5,639 nt of DNA, taken from positions 1 to 5,639 of the forward strand of contig QIDJ01000038.1 in the NCBI GenBank assembly GCA_003228395.1, written 5' to 3'. The DNA is from Flammeovirgaceae bacterium. Its GTDB lineage: Bacteria; Bacteroidota; Bacteroidia; Cytophagales; Cyclobacteriaceae. Below the pieces are notes generated by a model. That model was given only the letters and a program-made list of their open reading frames with translations. It was not told the origin of the DNA and ran no database searches. Shown in pieces: positions 1 through 5,587 of the stretch (positions are counted from its first letter, which is position 1; every line of letters starts with the position of its first letter). Both the position numbers and the translations under genes were made by a program.

Positions 1-323
1 CCCTCGTTTGTGAAGAAAGTGTATCCATGGTTCCTGCAAGAAAAATGCGGGCATAGTTATTTGAAGAAGGATTAAAGTCAAAACGCACCTGAAACTGCCA
101 CGAGGCATTATTAATTGCTGTGCTTGGGATATATATAAAAGCTGAACCGGATTCGTAAGGAGCTGCAAGCCGGAGGTAGCTGTTTTCGGTTACAAACAGG
201 GCTGTATCACCTTCCCAGTATGCTGAACTGAACGACGAACTGTCATTAAAATCCAGGACAATCTGGGCGTGGGCTGTAAATGAGAAGGACATTAATACGA
301 ATTGGAGTAAAATCTTTTTCATG
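1..323 (-). pseudogene. Secreted protein, 5' part only; probable lamin-tail-type extracellular protein with a frameshifted signal peptide
   Basis: This partial gene runs off the left edge. From the ATG at 323-321 the frame gives MKKILLQF and then drifts into a non-matching frame that stops after 25 codons. The frame one base over is open from 292 to the edge (97 codons) and begins MSFSFTAHAQIVLDF. It has an in-frame TGA upstream at 322-320 and no start earlier than the ATG at 292-290. Removing one T near 300-302 joins the two into a typical Bacteroidota signal peptide, MKKILLQFVLMSFSFTAHA|Q. The mature part has WEGDTALF and then WQFQVRFDFNPSSNNYARIF, a pattern I recall from the N-terminal beta-sandwich of large secreted lamin-tail-domain proteins. 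No C-terminal domain is visible, so the family call is tentative. The break may be a real mutation, a sequencing error, or a sign that translation starts at 292 without a good signal peptide. Confidence 0.6.
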
Positions 324-337
324 TGCTCTTTATATTA

Positions 338-361
338 ATGCGTAAATGATTAAATGTTTGT
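338..361 (-). repeat. Octamer repeats, left flank of the four-helix-bundle gene (inverted relative to the right flank)
   Basis: Three adjacent 8-bp units read atgcgtaa, atgattaa and atgtttgt on the plus strand (338-345, 346-353, 354-361). They are the reverse complement of the ttaatcat-type units at 750-813. The 14 bases taaatgattaaatg at 343-356 are a perfect inverted match to 755-768 and also to 763-776. The block lies between the stop of the four-helix-bundle gene and the start of the secreted-protein gene. Confidence 0.65.
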
Positions 362-369
362 AATCGTTT

Positions 370-732
370 TTAATAAGTTGAGCTTTTTGCTCTGGTCATA
401 ATTCTTGTTATTTCATTAGCTTCATTAGTAAGCCTGGACAATTCCTCAATATCATCAGATAAAACAGCATCGTGTATTGTTTCTAACCAATATTCTGATT
501 CATCAGCTTCTTCAACCACAATGCACATTTTACTAAAAAACTCAGATTTGGACCTTGCTCTGCATGCCGCACGATAATTAGCGCCAGTTGAAGTTGCGGC
601 TTTTACAAGTTGATAGGTGGTAACAGATGATGCATTACATCTTTTCAATGAATTGCAGAAAAGTATAATATCTACTGCAAACTTTCTTGTTCTTTTTTTC
701 ATCCTTTCTATGAATTCAATTTTATTATTCAT
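370..732 (-). CDS. Four helix bundle protein (23S rRNA intervening-sequence protein family)
   Basis: This complete 120-residue protein has the family's usual length and hallmark pattern: GANYRAACRARS (50-61), EF at 64-65, and EEADESEYWLE (74-84). The predicted structure is four helices, at roughly 5-30, 36-60, 63-90 and 93-116, with no signal peptide or membrane segment. Members include proteins encoded in intervening sequences of some bacterial 23S rRNA genes (for example Leptospira), stand-alone genes common in Bacteroidota, and relatives of Avd, the accessory protein of diversity-generating retroelements. The stand-alone members have no settled function; small basic oligomers that bind nucleic acid are a reasonable inference. 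The ATG at 732-730 is the natural start. No rRNA sequence or reverse transcriptase is seen nearby. The gene is bracketed by octamer repeats in opposite orientations (338-361 and 750-813), so gene and repeats look like a single unit. No -7 promoter box was found upstream of it. Confidence 0.93.
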   Translation of the reverse strand: MNNKIEFIERMKKRTRKFAVDIILFCNSLKRCNASSVTTYQLVKAATSTGANYRAACRARSKSEFFSKMCIVVEEADESEYWLETIHDAVLSDDIEELSRLTNEANEITRIMTRAKSSTY

Positions 733-749
733 AAATCTTAATTTTTTAT

Positions 750-813
750 TTAATCATTTAATCATTTAATCATTTAATCATTTTAGCATTCAAGCATTCA
801 TGCATTTAAGCAT
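750..813 (+). repeat. Eight tandem 8-bp units (ttaatcat and variants), right flank of the four-helix-bundle gene
   Basis: The block is 64 bp of uninterrupted period-8 repeat. Four perfect copies of ttaatcat (750-757, 758-765, 766-773, 774-781) are followed by four diverged ones: tttagcat, tcaagcat, tcatgcat and ttaagcat. Every unit keeps a leading T and a terminal CAT. The block lies just upstream of the minus-strand four-helix-bundle gene, 17 bp before its ATG, so it falls in the gene's leader or promoter region. Perfect units lie next to the gene and diverged units farther out. Confidence 0.9.
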
Positions 814-992
814 TCTTCCAAATGAGTATTCCATTATAAATAAATATTATCAACACGTAATTTTATTCAGGTACAGATTCAGTTCAAAAAGGATATTCAA
901 AGCTCCGGATATTCGTTTTACGGTTTTATGCAATAATTTGCTGCCGGCCTTCTTCTTTTTGTGATTTCTTCAAACGCCAAAAATAATCTTGC
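814..992. other. AT-rich intergenic region without a recognisable gene
   Basis: The stretch between the octamer block and the asd promoter box was read on both strands. It holds no plausible coding sequence, no tRNA-like fold and no clear TAnnTTTG box facing the minus strand. It presumably carries the upstream promoter elements of asd on the right side. No convincing -33 TTTG partner was found at the usual distance from the -7 box at 993-1000; the nearest TTTTTG run ends at 961, which is too far away. Confidence 0.5.
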
Positions 993-1000
993 TACTTTTG
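993..1000 (+). promoter_or_regulatory. Bacteroidota-type -7 promoter box (TACTTTTG) for asd
   Basis: TACTTTTG matches the TAnnTTTG -7 consensus of the Bacteroidota primary sigma factor exactly. It ends 15 bp before the asd ATG at 1016. Transcription would start about 5-8 bases after the box, leaving a leader of only about 8-10 nt. A GGAG at 1009-1012 sits three bases from the ATG, too close for an ordinary Shine-Dalgarno site. The -33 element is not evident. Confidence 0.65.
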
Positions 1001-1015
1001 CGCGAAACGGAGAAG

Positions 1016-2011
1016 ATGAAATTAGCAGTTGTAGGTGTAACAGGCCTGGTTGGTCAGGAAATCGTTAAGGTGCTTGAAGAACGAAACGTTCGGATAGATC
1101 AGTTTATTCCTGTCGCTTCGGAGAGATCTGTGGGTACTGAAGTATCCTTCAATAACACAGGTTATAAGGTTGTTGGATTGGAATCAGCCATTTCCATGGC
1201 GCCGGATATCGCCATATTTTCAGCTGGGGGGTCTGTATCATTGGAATATGCACCGGCATTTGCCAAAAAGGGATGTGTGGTCATTGACAACTCATCGGCA
1301 TGGAGGATGAATCCTGATCATAAGCTGATCGTTCCTGAAATCAACGGCTCCATTCTTGGCCCGGACGACAAGATCATCGCGAATCCAAATTGCTCAACCA
1401 TTCAGATGGTACTTGCCCTGGCGCCGCTTCACAATGCGTTCAGGCTAAAACGCATTGTGGTCTCGACGTACCAGTCCGTTACCGGCACCGGCAAAGCCGC
1501 GGTTGACCAGTTGTTTGCCGAGCGCAGTGGCAGCGAAACAGTGGACAGAGTATATCCATATGCAATCGACATGAATGTGCTGCCGCACATTGATGTATTT
1601 ATGAATAACGGCTATACGAAAGAGGAGATGAAAATGATTAATGAAACGCATAAAATACTCCATGATGATTCCATTGCCATCACGGCAACGGCGGTTAGGT
1701 TACCTGTAATGGGAGGCCACTCCGAATCGGTGAATGCTGAATTCCATGATGAATTTGACCTGAAACGGATTTATGACATTCTTTCAGAAGCAGAAGGCAT
1801 TACAGTTTTAGATAATCCCGGAGAAAACCAATATCCGATGCCGCTGCATGCAAAAGGTAAAGACGATGTATTTGTAGGGCGTATCCGGCGGGATGATTCT
1901 CATCCGAATACCCTGAATATGTGGATCGTGGCAGATAATCTGAGAAAAGGTGCGGCCACAAATGCCGTGCAGATTGCTGAAACACTCATTAGCAAAGGAT
2001 TAGTACGTTGA
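1016..2011 (+). CDS. asd: Aspartate-semialdehyde dehydrogenase
   Basis: The enzyme catalyses NADP-dependent reductive dephosphorylation of L-aspartyl-4-phosphate to aspartate semialdehyde. This is the branch-point step to lysine, diaminopimelate (cell wall), threonine, methionine and isoleucine, and it is cytoplasmic. The 331-residue length is typical of the bacterial family. An N-terminal Rossmann motif GVTGLVG (7-13) binds the nucleotide. SSAWRM lies at 93-98. The catalytic cysteine is Cys126 in NPNCSTIQ, the TYQSVTGTGK stretch is at 151-160, Arg228 (AVRLP) is the likely substrate-binding arginine, and His235 in GGHSE is the acid/base histidine. The C-terminal NADP-side motif is WIVADNLRKGAATNAVQ (303-319). 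No key residue is missing. ATG at 1016 is chosen because MKLAVVGVTG matches the family N-terminus and because a longer TTG start at 989 would place codons inside the -7 box. The methyltransferase gene follows after one base, implying one transcript. Confidence 0.97.
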   Translation: MKLAVVGVTGLVGQEIVKVLEERNVRIDQFIPVASERSVGTEVSFNNTGYKVVGLESAISMAPDIAIFSAGGSVSLEYAPAFAKKGCVVIDNSSAWRMNPDHKLIVPEINGSILGPDDKIIANPNCSTIQMVLALAPLHNAFRLKRIVVSTYQSVTGTGKAAVDQLFAERSGSETVDRVYPYAIDMNVLPHIDVFMNNGYTKEEMKMINETHKILHDDSIAITATAVRLPVMGGHSESVNAEFHDEFDLKRIYDILSEAEGITVLDNPGENQYPMPLHAKGKDDVFVGRIRRDDSHPNTLNMWIVADNLRKGAATNAVQIAETLISKGLVR

Positions 2012-2012
2012 T

Positions 2013-3191
2013 TTGATAAGGGAACTGTTACAACCTGAAGTTCAGAAATTTATCCGGGACCACCTCGATGACGACCCTCATACTCTACTGTTACAAGCTT
2101 CGAAATACACTGGAATACCGGTGCGGGAGGCGGTAGATCAGATCGTTTCCAGGCAAAAAGCCAGAACCAAGCTACCAGACTGGGTTCAACAGAAAGACTT
2201 GATATTTCCGCCGCCTGTTTCAATCGAGCAGTGTTCATCAGAAATAACCGCCGCGTATAAAGCGGAATTATTTTCAGGTAAAAATGCTGTTGACCTTACG
2301 GGAGGCGCAGGCGTTGACACCATGTTTTTAAGCCGGTCTTTCGACAAGGTGATATATGTGGAAAAAAACAGGGAATTAGTTGAACTGGCAGCTTACAACC
2401 TGAAAAAGTTTAACATTAATAATGTGGAGTTTGTACATGCCGCGGCAGAACAGTTTTTAAAGGAAGGGAACGCCCGTGTTGATTTAATTTATATCGACCC
2501 CTCACGAAGAATTACAGATAAAAAGGTATTCAGGCTTACGGACTCTCAACCGGATGTACTGAAATTGCAGGAAGAACTCCTTGCGAAAGCAAAAACGGTA
2601 CTCATCAAAACTTCACCATGGCTGGATATTAAAAAAACATTAAAGGAGTTGACAAACGTATTCAGTGTGATTGTGGTAGCCGTCAAAAACGAAGTAAAGG
2701 AAGTCCTGTTCGTACTAAAGGAAGTAAAAACAGAGAGCAGGCCGGTGATACAATCCGTTAATTTCACCGGGAAGGGGAAAGTGCAGAATTTTTCCTTTCA
2801 CTTCGATGAAGAAAACCGTTCAGAAAGCTTGTTTGTTGATGTGGAGCGCTATTTATATGAACCCAATCGCGCCATTTTAAAATCGGGTGGTTTTAAGGTA
2901 ACCGGAAACCGGTTTAGTCTGAAGAAACTTCATTCCAACACACATATATATACTTCACCGGATTATATCCCAACGTTTCCAGGGCGTATTTATCGTATTA
3001 CAGAAATATATAAGGGCAGCAAGACAAAAAAACTATTGGGAATGCAGGCAAACATTGTAGTGCGCAACCATCCGCTCACACCGTCGCAAATCCGGAAGAA
3101 ATACAAAATAAAAGATGGCGGTGATACGTTTATTCTGGCCGTTACCTCGGTGAATGGGCCTCATCTGATCCTTTGCACATCTGAGATTTGA
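2013..3191 (+). CDS. Class I SAM-dependent methyltransferase with THUMP-like C-terminal domain (PG_1098-type)
   Basis: The 392-residue protein resembles the Bacteroidota family that includes Porphyromonas gingivalis PG_1098. Residues 1-85 form a helical N-terminal domain (LLQPEVQKFI at the start). The Rossmann methyltransferase core has motif I VDLTGGAGVDT (93-103), the acidic ribose-binding Glu117 in IYVEKN, and motif IV DLIYIDPSRR (157-166), followed by IKTSPWLDI (198-206). The C-terminal third has YLYEPNRAILKSGGF (280-294) and a THUMP-like end, RNHPLTPSQIRKKYKIKDGG (351-370), suggesting an RNA substrate. The true substrate is unknown. The start is a TTG at 2013, one base after the asd stop; the next upstream in-frame codons reach a TAG at 2001 without any ATG, and no early internal ATG exists. 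AAAGGA at 1994-1999 lies 13 bases upstream, so coupled translation from asd is likely. No signal peptide is present; the protein is cytoplasmic. Confidence 0.85.
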   Translation: MIRELLQPEVQKFIRDHLDDDPHTLLLQASKYTGIPVREAVDQIVSRQKARTKLPDWVQQKDLIFPPPVSIEQCSSEITAAYKAELFSGKNAVDLTGGAGVDTMFLSRSFDKVIYVEKNRELVELAAYNLKKFNINNVEFVHAAAEQFLKEGNARVDLIYIDPSRRITDKKVFRLTDSQPDVLKLQEELLAKAKTVLIKTSPWLDIKKTLKELTNVFSVIVVAVKNEVKEVLFVLKEVKTESRPVIQSVNFTGKGKVQNFSFHFDEENRSESLFVDVERYLYEPNRAILKSGGFKVTGNRFSLKKLHSNTHIYTSPDYIPTFPGRIYRITEIYKGSKTKKLLGMQANIVVRNHPLTPSQIRKKYKIKDGGDTFILAVTSVNGPHLILCTSEI

Positions 3192-3245
3192 CCAGAGCTT
3201 CACACCCTAATATCATACATTCAACATTATTAAATACCGATATAT

Positions 3246-3253
3246 TACTTTAG
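3246..3253 (+). promoter_or_regulatory. Probable -7 promoter box (TACTTTAG) for the M1 peptidase gene
   Basis: TACTTTAG differs at one base from the TAnnTTTG consensus (A for T at 3252) and lies 35 bp upstream of the ATG at 3289. The leader that follows is very A-rich (3255-3287), as is common before Bacteroidota start codons that lack a Shine-Dalgarno sequence. No clear -33 box is seen. The 97-bp gap and lack of a tight junction support a promoter separate from the asd unit. Confidence 0.4.
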
Positions 3254-3288
3254 CAAAAAAATGTACCTTAAAAACAAAAAATAAAATC

Positions 3289-5445
3289 ATGAAAACTACA
3301 TTTACATTCGCTTTACTGGCCTTTTCAGGCCTATCCGTACTATCTGTTTACGGACAGGAAACACGTTTTTATATGCCTTCTGAGATTAAAGATGCATACA
3401 ACAACGGAACCCGGTCTTATGATGGCAGGCCGGGTCCGGATTACTGGCAAAATACGGTAGATTATCAGATACAGGTAAAAATTGACCCTGCCGCTAAAAT
3501 GATCTCAGGTGTGGAAGAGGTCGTCTATCATAATGCCAGCCCAAACGAACTAAGTACACTGATCGTTCGCCTGTACAGGGATGCCTACAAAAAGGGGAAT
3601 CCCCGTGCTTCAACCATCAACCCAAAAGACATTGACGATGGCGTTGAACTTGCAGGTATAAAAATCAACGGGGTTGAATACGATCTCTCGAACCGGGAAA
3701 AGGCACGTCGGAGTGGCACAAACCTCACTTTAACGCTCGATGAGCCCCTTAAATCCGGTGAAAGCCTGACCTTTAATGTCTCCTGGAAGCAAAAAATCCC
3801 CGTTTACTCAAGGGTTCGTACGGGGGCATACGACAGCACTTCCTTTTTCATTGCCTACTGGTATCCGCAGATTGCCGTTTACGACGATATATTTGGCTGG
3901 GACAGGCTCAATTACACATTACGAACGGAGTTTTATAACAACCTGGGTAACTATGATGTGGAAATAACCGTACCGGACAACTTTGTGGTGTGGGCAACAG
4001 GAAAACTCACAAATGCTGCCGACGTACTTCCTGCCCAAATTCATGAACGGTTTACCAGGGCAAAATCATCACAGGATGTGGTACATGTTGTTACATCAGA
4101 GGACATCCGGAATGGTTTTAACACACAATCCGGCACATGGCATTTTACGGCTTCCGAAGTATCTGATTTCGCCCTTGCCATGAGCGACCATTATGTATGG
4201 GATGCTGCGGTTCAATCCGTTGGCGACCGGAATGTATTTATCAGTTCGGCGTATTCTATGGATATGGATACGGTAAACAGCTATACAGGGCATACGGCTA
4301 TGCAACAGAAATCCATGAAACATTTTTCGGAAGACATGCCCGGGATCCCTTATCCGTACGAGGCGTTTACCACTTTTATTGCTAAAGGTGGTGGAGGAAT
4401 GGAATATCCCATGATGGCTAACAATGGCGGGCCTGGCCGCGGGGTAACCATTCACGAAATGTTTCATACGTATTTCCCTATGTATGTCAGGGTTAATGAA
4501 CGCAGATGGGCCTGGATGGATGAAGGATGGGCGCAGTATATGACGGCGCTGGTAACAAACCGGTATTTTGAAGATAATTATGAACTCGCTGATGTTTTTG
4601 CAGGGGTAAATCCCGGTTCAACCATGGGAACAATTGCAGATCTGCCGCTGATCACGTCATCAGAATTTCTGGCCGGCCCGAATTACGGGTATGCAAGCTA
4701 CCCGTTGCCGGCTACGGTATATGCTATTATACACCAGCACCTTGGCGATGAAATTTTTACTTCCTGTTTCAGGGAATACATCAGAAGATGGGCAAAAAAA
4801 TCTCCTTCTCCGTATGATTTCTTCTATACGTTCGAAAATGTGTCAGGGCAGGATTTAAGCTGGATCTGGAAACCCTGGTTTTTCGAATTCGGCATCGCGG
4901 ATGTAGCCATTCAATCCTACGAAAAGGGGAAGCTTGTTGTAAGCAGTGTGGGTAATAAACCGGTGCCTGTGTTTGTAGATATTACATACAGCAATGATTC
5001 CTCGAAGCAAATCAGCAAAAGCGCAGAAGTATGGAAAGGGGGAAACGAAAAAGTGGAGATCGCTATTCCTGATTATAAAAATGTAACCAGGATTGCCGTA
5101 AACAGCCAGATGGCTGATGTGAATATTATTGATAATTTTTATCCTTCCGTTCGCTCGCTGTATGAAAAGATTGATTATTCGGCAGACCTTATCGGACTGT
5201 ATCAACCTGCACAGTTTCCGGTCAAAATACGGATCATAGAAGACGACGGGTTGGTATATTTCAAAATACCCGAGTTCAGGATAGACCAGGTGATTTATCC
5301 TAAAGACAAGAAAAATTTCGTTTCGCTTGATGGTTCCACGAATCTGAGGTTCACTATGGATGAATCAGGCAATTGTTCAGGAGTGGAGATCGTTTTCAGC
5401 GGAGGATTTGAGGTAACCGCGGAAAAACTTGGAGCGGATCAATAG
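3289..5445 (+). CDS. Secreted M1-family zinc metallopeptidase (aminopeptidase N-like) with an extra C-terminal domain
   Basis: The 718-residue protein begins with a signal peptide, MKTTFTFALLAFSGLSVLSVYG|Q, so it acts in the periplasm or outside the cell. The N-terminal beta domain (about 45-240) opens with PGPDYWQNTVDYQIQVKID, typical of M1 enzymes. The substrate-site loop is GGGGMEYPM (367-375), a GMEYP variant of the classic GAMEN. The zinc site is HEMFH (389-393) plus Glu412 in MDEGWA, with exactly 18 residues between: the HExxH-x18-E gluzincin pattern. Tyr471 in SYPLPA is the probable transition-state tyrosine; the usual lysine two residues later is leucine here. All catalytic residues are present, so activity is expected, probably removal of N-terminal residues from peptides. 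After the catalytic and helical region (to about 535), a beta segment (540-615) is followed by an additional domain (about 635-718) resembling DUF3471-type tails. No type IX secretion C-terminal signal is seen. Confidence 0.92.
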   Translation: MKTTFTFALLAFSGLSVLSVYGQETRFYMPSEIKDAYNNGTRSYDGRPGPDYWQNTVDYQIQVKIDPAAKMISGVEEVVYHNASPNELSTLIVRLYRDAYKKGNPRASTINPKDIDDGVELAGIKINGVEYDLSNREKARRSGTNLTLTLDEPLKSGESLTFNVSWKQKIPVYSRVRTGAYDSTSFFIAYWYPQIAVYDDIFGWDRLNYTLRTEFYNNLGNYDVEITVPDNFVVWATGKLTNAADVLPAQIHERFTRAKSSQDVVHVVTSEDIRNGFNTQSGTWHFTASEVSDFALAMSDHYVWDAAVQSVGDRNVFISSAYSMDMDTVNSYTGHTAMQQKSMKHFSEDMPGIPYPYEAFTTFIAKGGGGMEYPMMANNGGPGRGVTIHEMFHTYFPMYVRVNERRWAWMDEGWAQYMTALVTNRYFEDNYELADVFAGVNPGSTMGTIADLPLITSSEFLAGPNYGYASYPLPATVYAIIHQHLGDEIFTSCFREYIRRWAKKSPSPYDFFYTFENVSGQDLSWIWKPWFFEFGIADVAIQSYEKGKLVVSSVGNKPVPVFVDITYSNDSSKQISKSAEVWKGGNEKVEIAIPDYKNVTRIAVNSQMADVNIIDNFYPSVRSLYEKIDYSADLIGLYQPAQFPVKIRIIEDDGLVYFKIPEFRIDQVIYPKDKKNFVSLDGSTNLRFTMDESGNCSGVEIVFSGGFEVTAEKLGADQ

Positions 5446-5470
5446 CAGCTTCTGAAGTCCGGAATTGCTG

Positions 5471-5511
5471 GTGTAACCGGCTGGTCCATTTTTCATGCCA
5501 GCCTGTTACGC
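5471..5511 (+). terminator. Imperfect long hairpin downstream of the M1 peptidase gene; possible terminator
   Basis: GTAAC-C-GGCTGG (5473-5484) pairs with CCAGCC-T-GTTAC (5498-5509) around a 13-base T-rich loop. One C/T mismatch interrupts the stem, and a G-C and a U-G pair extend it at the base (5471-5472 with 5510-5511). It begins 25 bp after the stop codon. No solid T run follows on either strand, so it may be a Rho-independent terminator of a weak type or an mRNA 3'-end stabiliser. Confidence 0.4.
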
Positions 5512-5522
5512 AAATTTCATGC

Positions 5523-5545
5523 TACCCACAGGGGTATTGATTTTT
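5523..5545 (+). terminator. Short hairpin with T-rich tail, possible intrinsic terminator
   Basis: TACCC (5523-5527) pairs with GGGTA (5532-5536) around the tetraloop ACAG, and is followed by TTGATTTTT (5537-5545). The stem is only five base pairs but three are G-C, and the T-rich tail is on the correct side for plus-strand transcripts. It lies just beyond the larger hairpin at 5471-5511, so the two may act together. Confidence 0.4.
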
Positions 5546-5550
5546 GAAAA

Positions 5551-5586
5551 ATTATATAATTAATTATATAATTAACTATATAATTT
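5551..5586. repeat. Three tandem 12-bp AT-only units (attatataatta)
   Basis: Two perfect copies (5551-5562, 5563-5574) are followed by a third with two changes, actatataattt (5575-5586). Each unit contains the self-complementary attatataat. Because of this, 5550-5573 forms a perfect 24-bp palindrome. The block ends one base before a possible start codon at 5588. It could be a promoter or operator region for a gene to the right, or simply low-complexity spacer DNA. Confidence 0.8.
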
Positions 5587-5587
5587 A

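Noticed and set aside
370..732. Avd accessory protein of a diversity-generating retroelement
   Set aside because: The protein family is related, but no reverse transcriptase, template repeat or variable repeat is seen in the window.
750..813. CRISPR array
   Set aside because: The repeats are 8 bp and directly adjoin each other without spacers, and no cas gene is present.
338..813. Intervening sequence inside a 23S rRNA gene
   Set aside because: Neither flank contains rRNA sequence; both sides are protein genes or AT-rich spacer.
989..1015. A longer asd reading frame starting at TTG 989 (nine extra residues)
   Set aside because: The added codons overlap the TACTTTTG promoter box and do not match the family's N-terminus; MKLAVVGVTG from the ATG at 1016 does.
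3261..3284. Seven-codon open frame (MYLKNKK) in the leader of the peptidase gene
   Set aside because: It is very short, made of the A-rich leader, and has no ribosome site or attenuator-like structure around it; likely chance.
4096..4467. Minus-strand open frame of 123 codons opposite the M1 peptidase
   Set aside because: It lies fully inside a gene with intact zinc-site motifs and its product resembles no family; it is a shadow of the plus-strand coding pattern.
4855..5205. Minus-strand open frame of 116 codons opposite the end of the M1 peptidase
   Set aside because: It is antisense to a well-supported coding region, has no recognisable motif and no promoter or spacing that suggests a gene.
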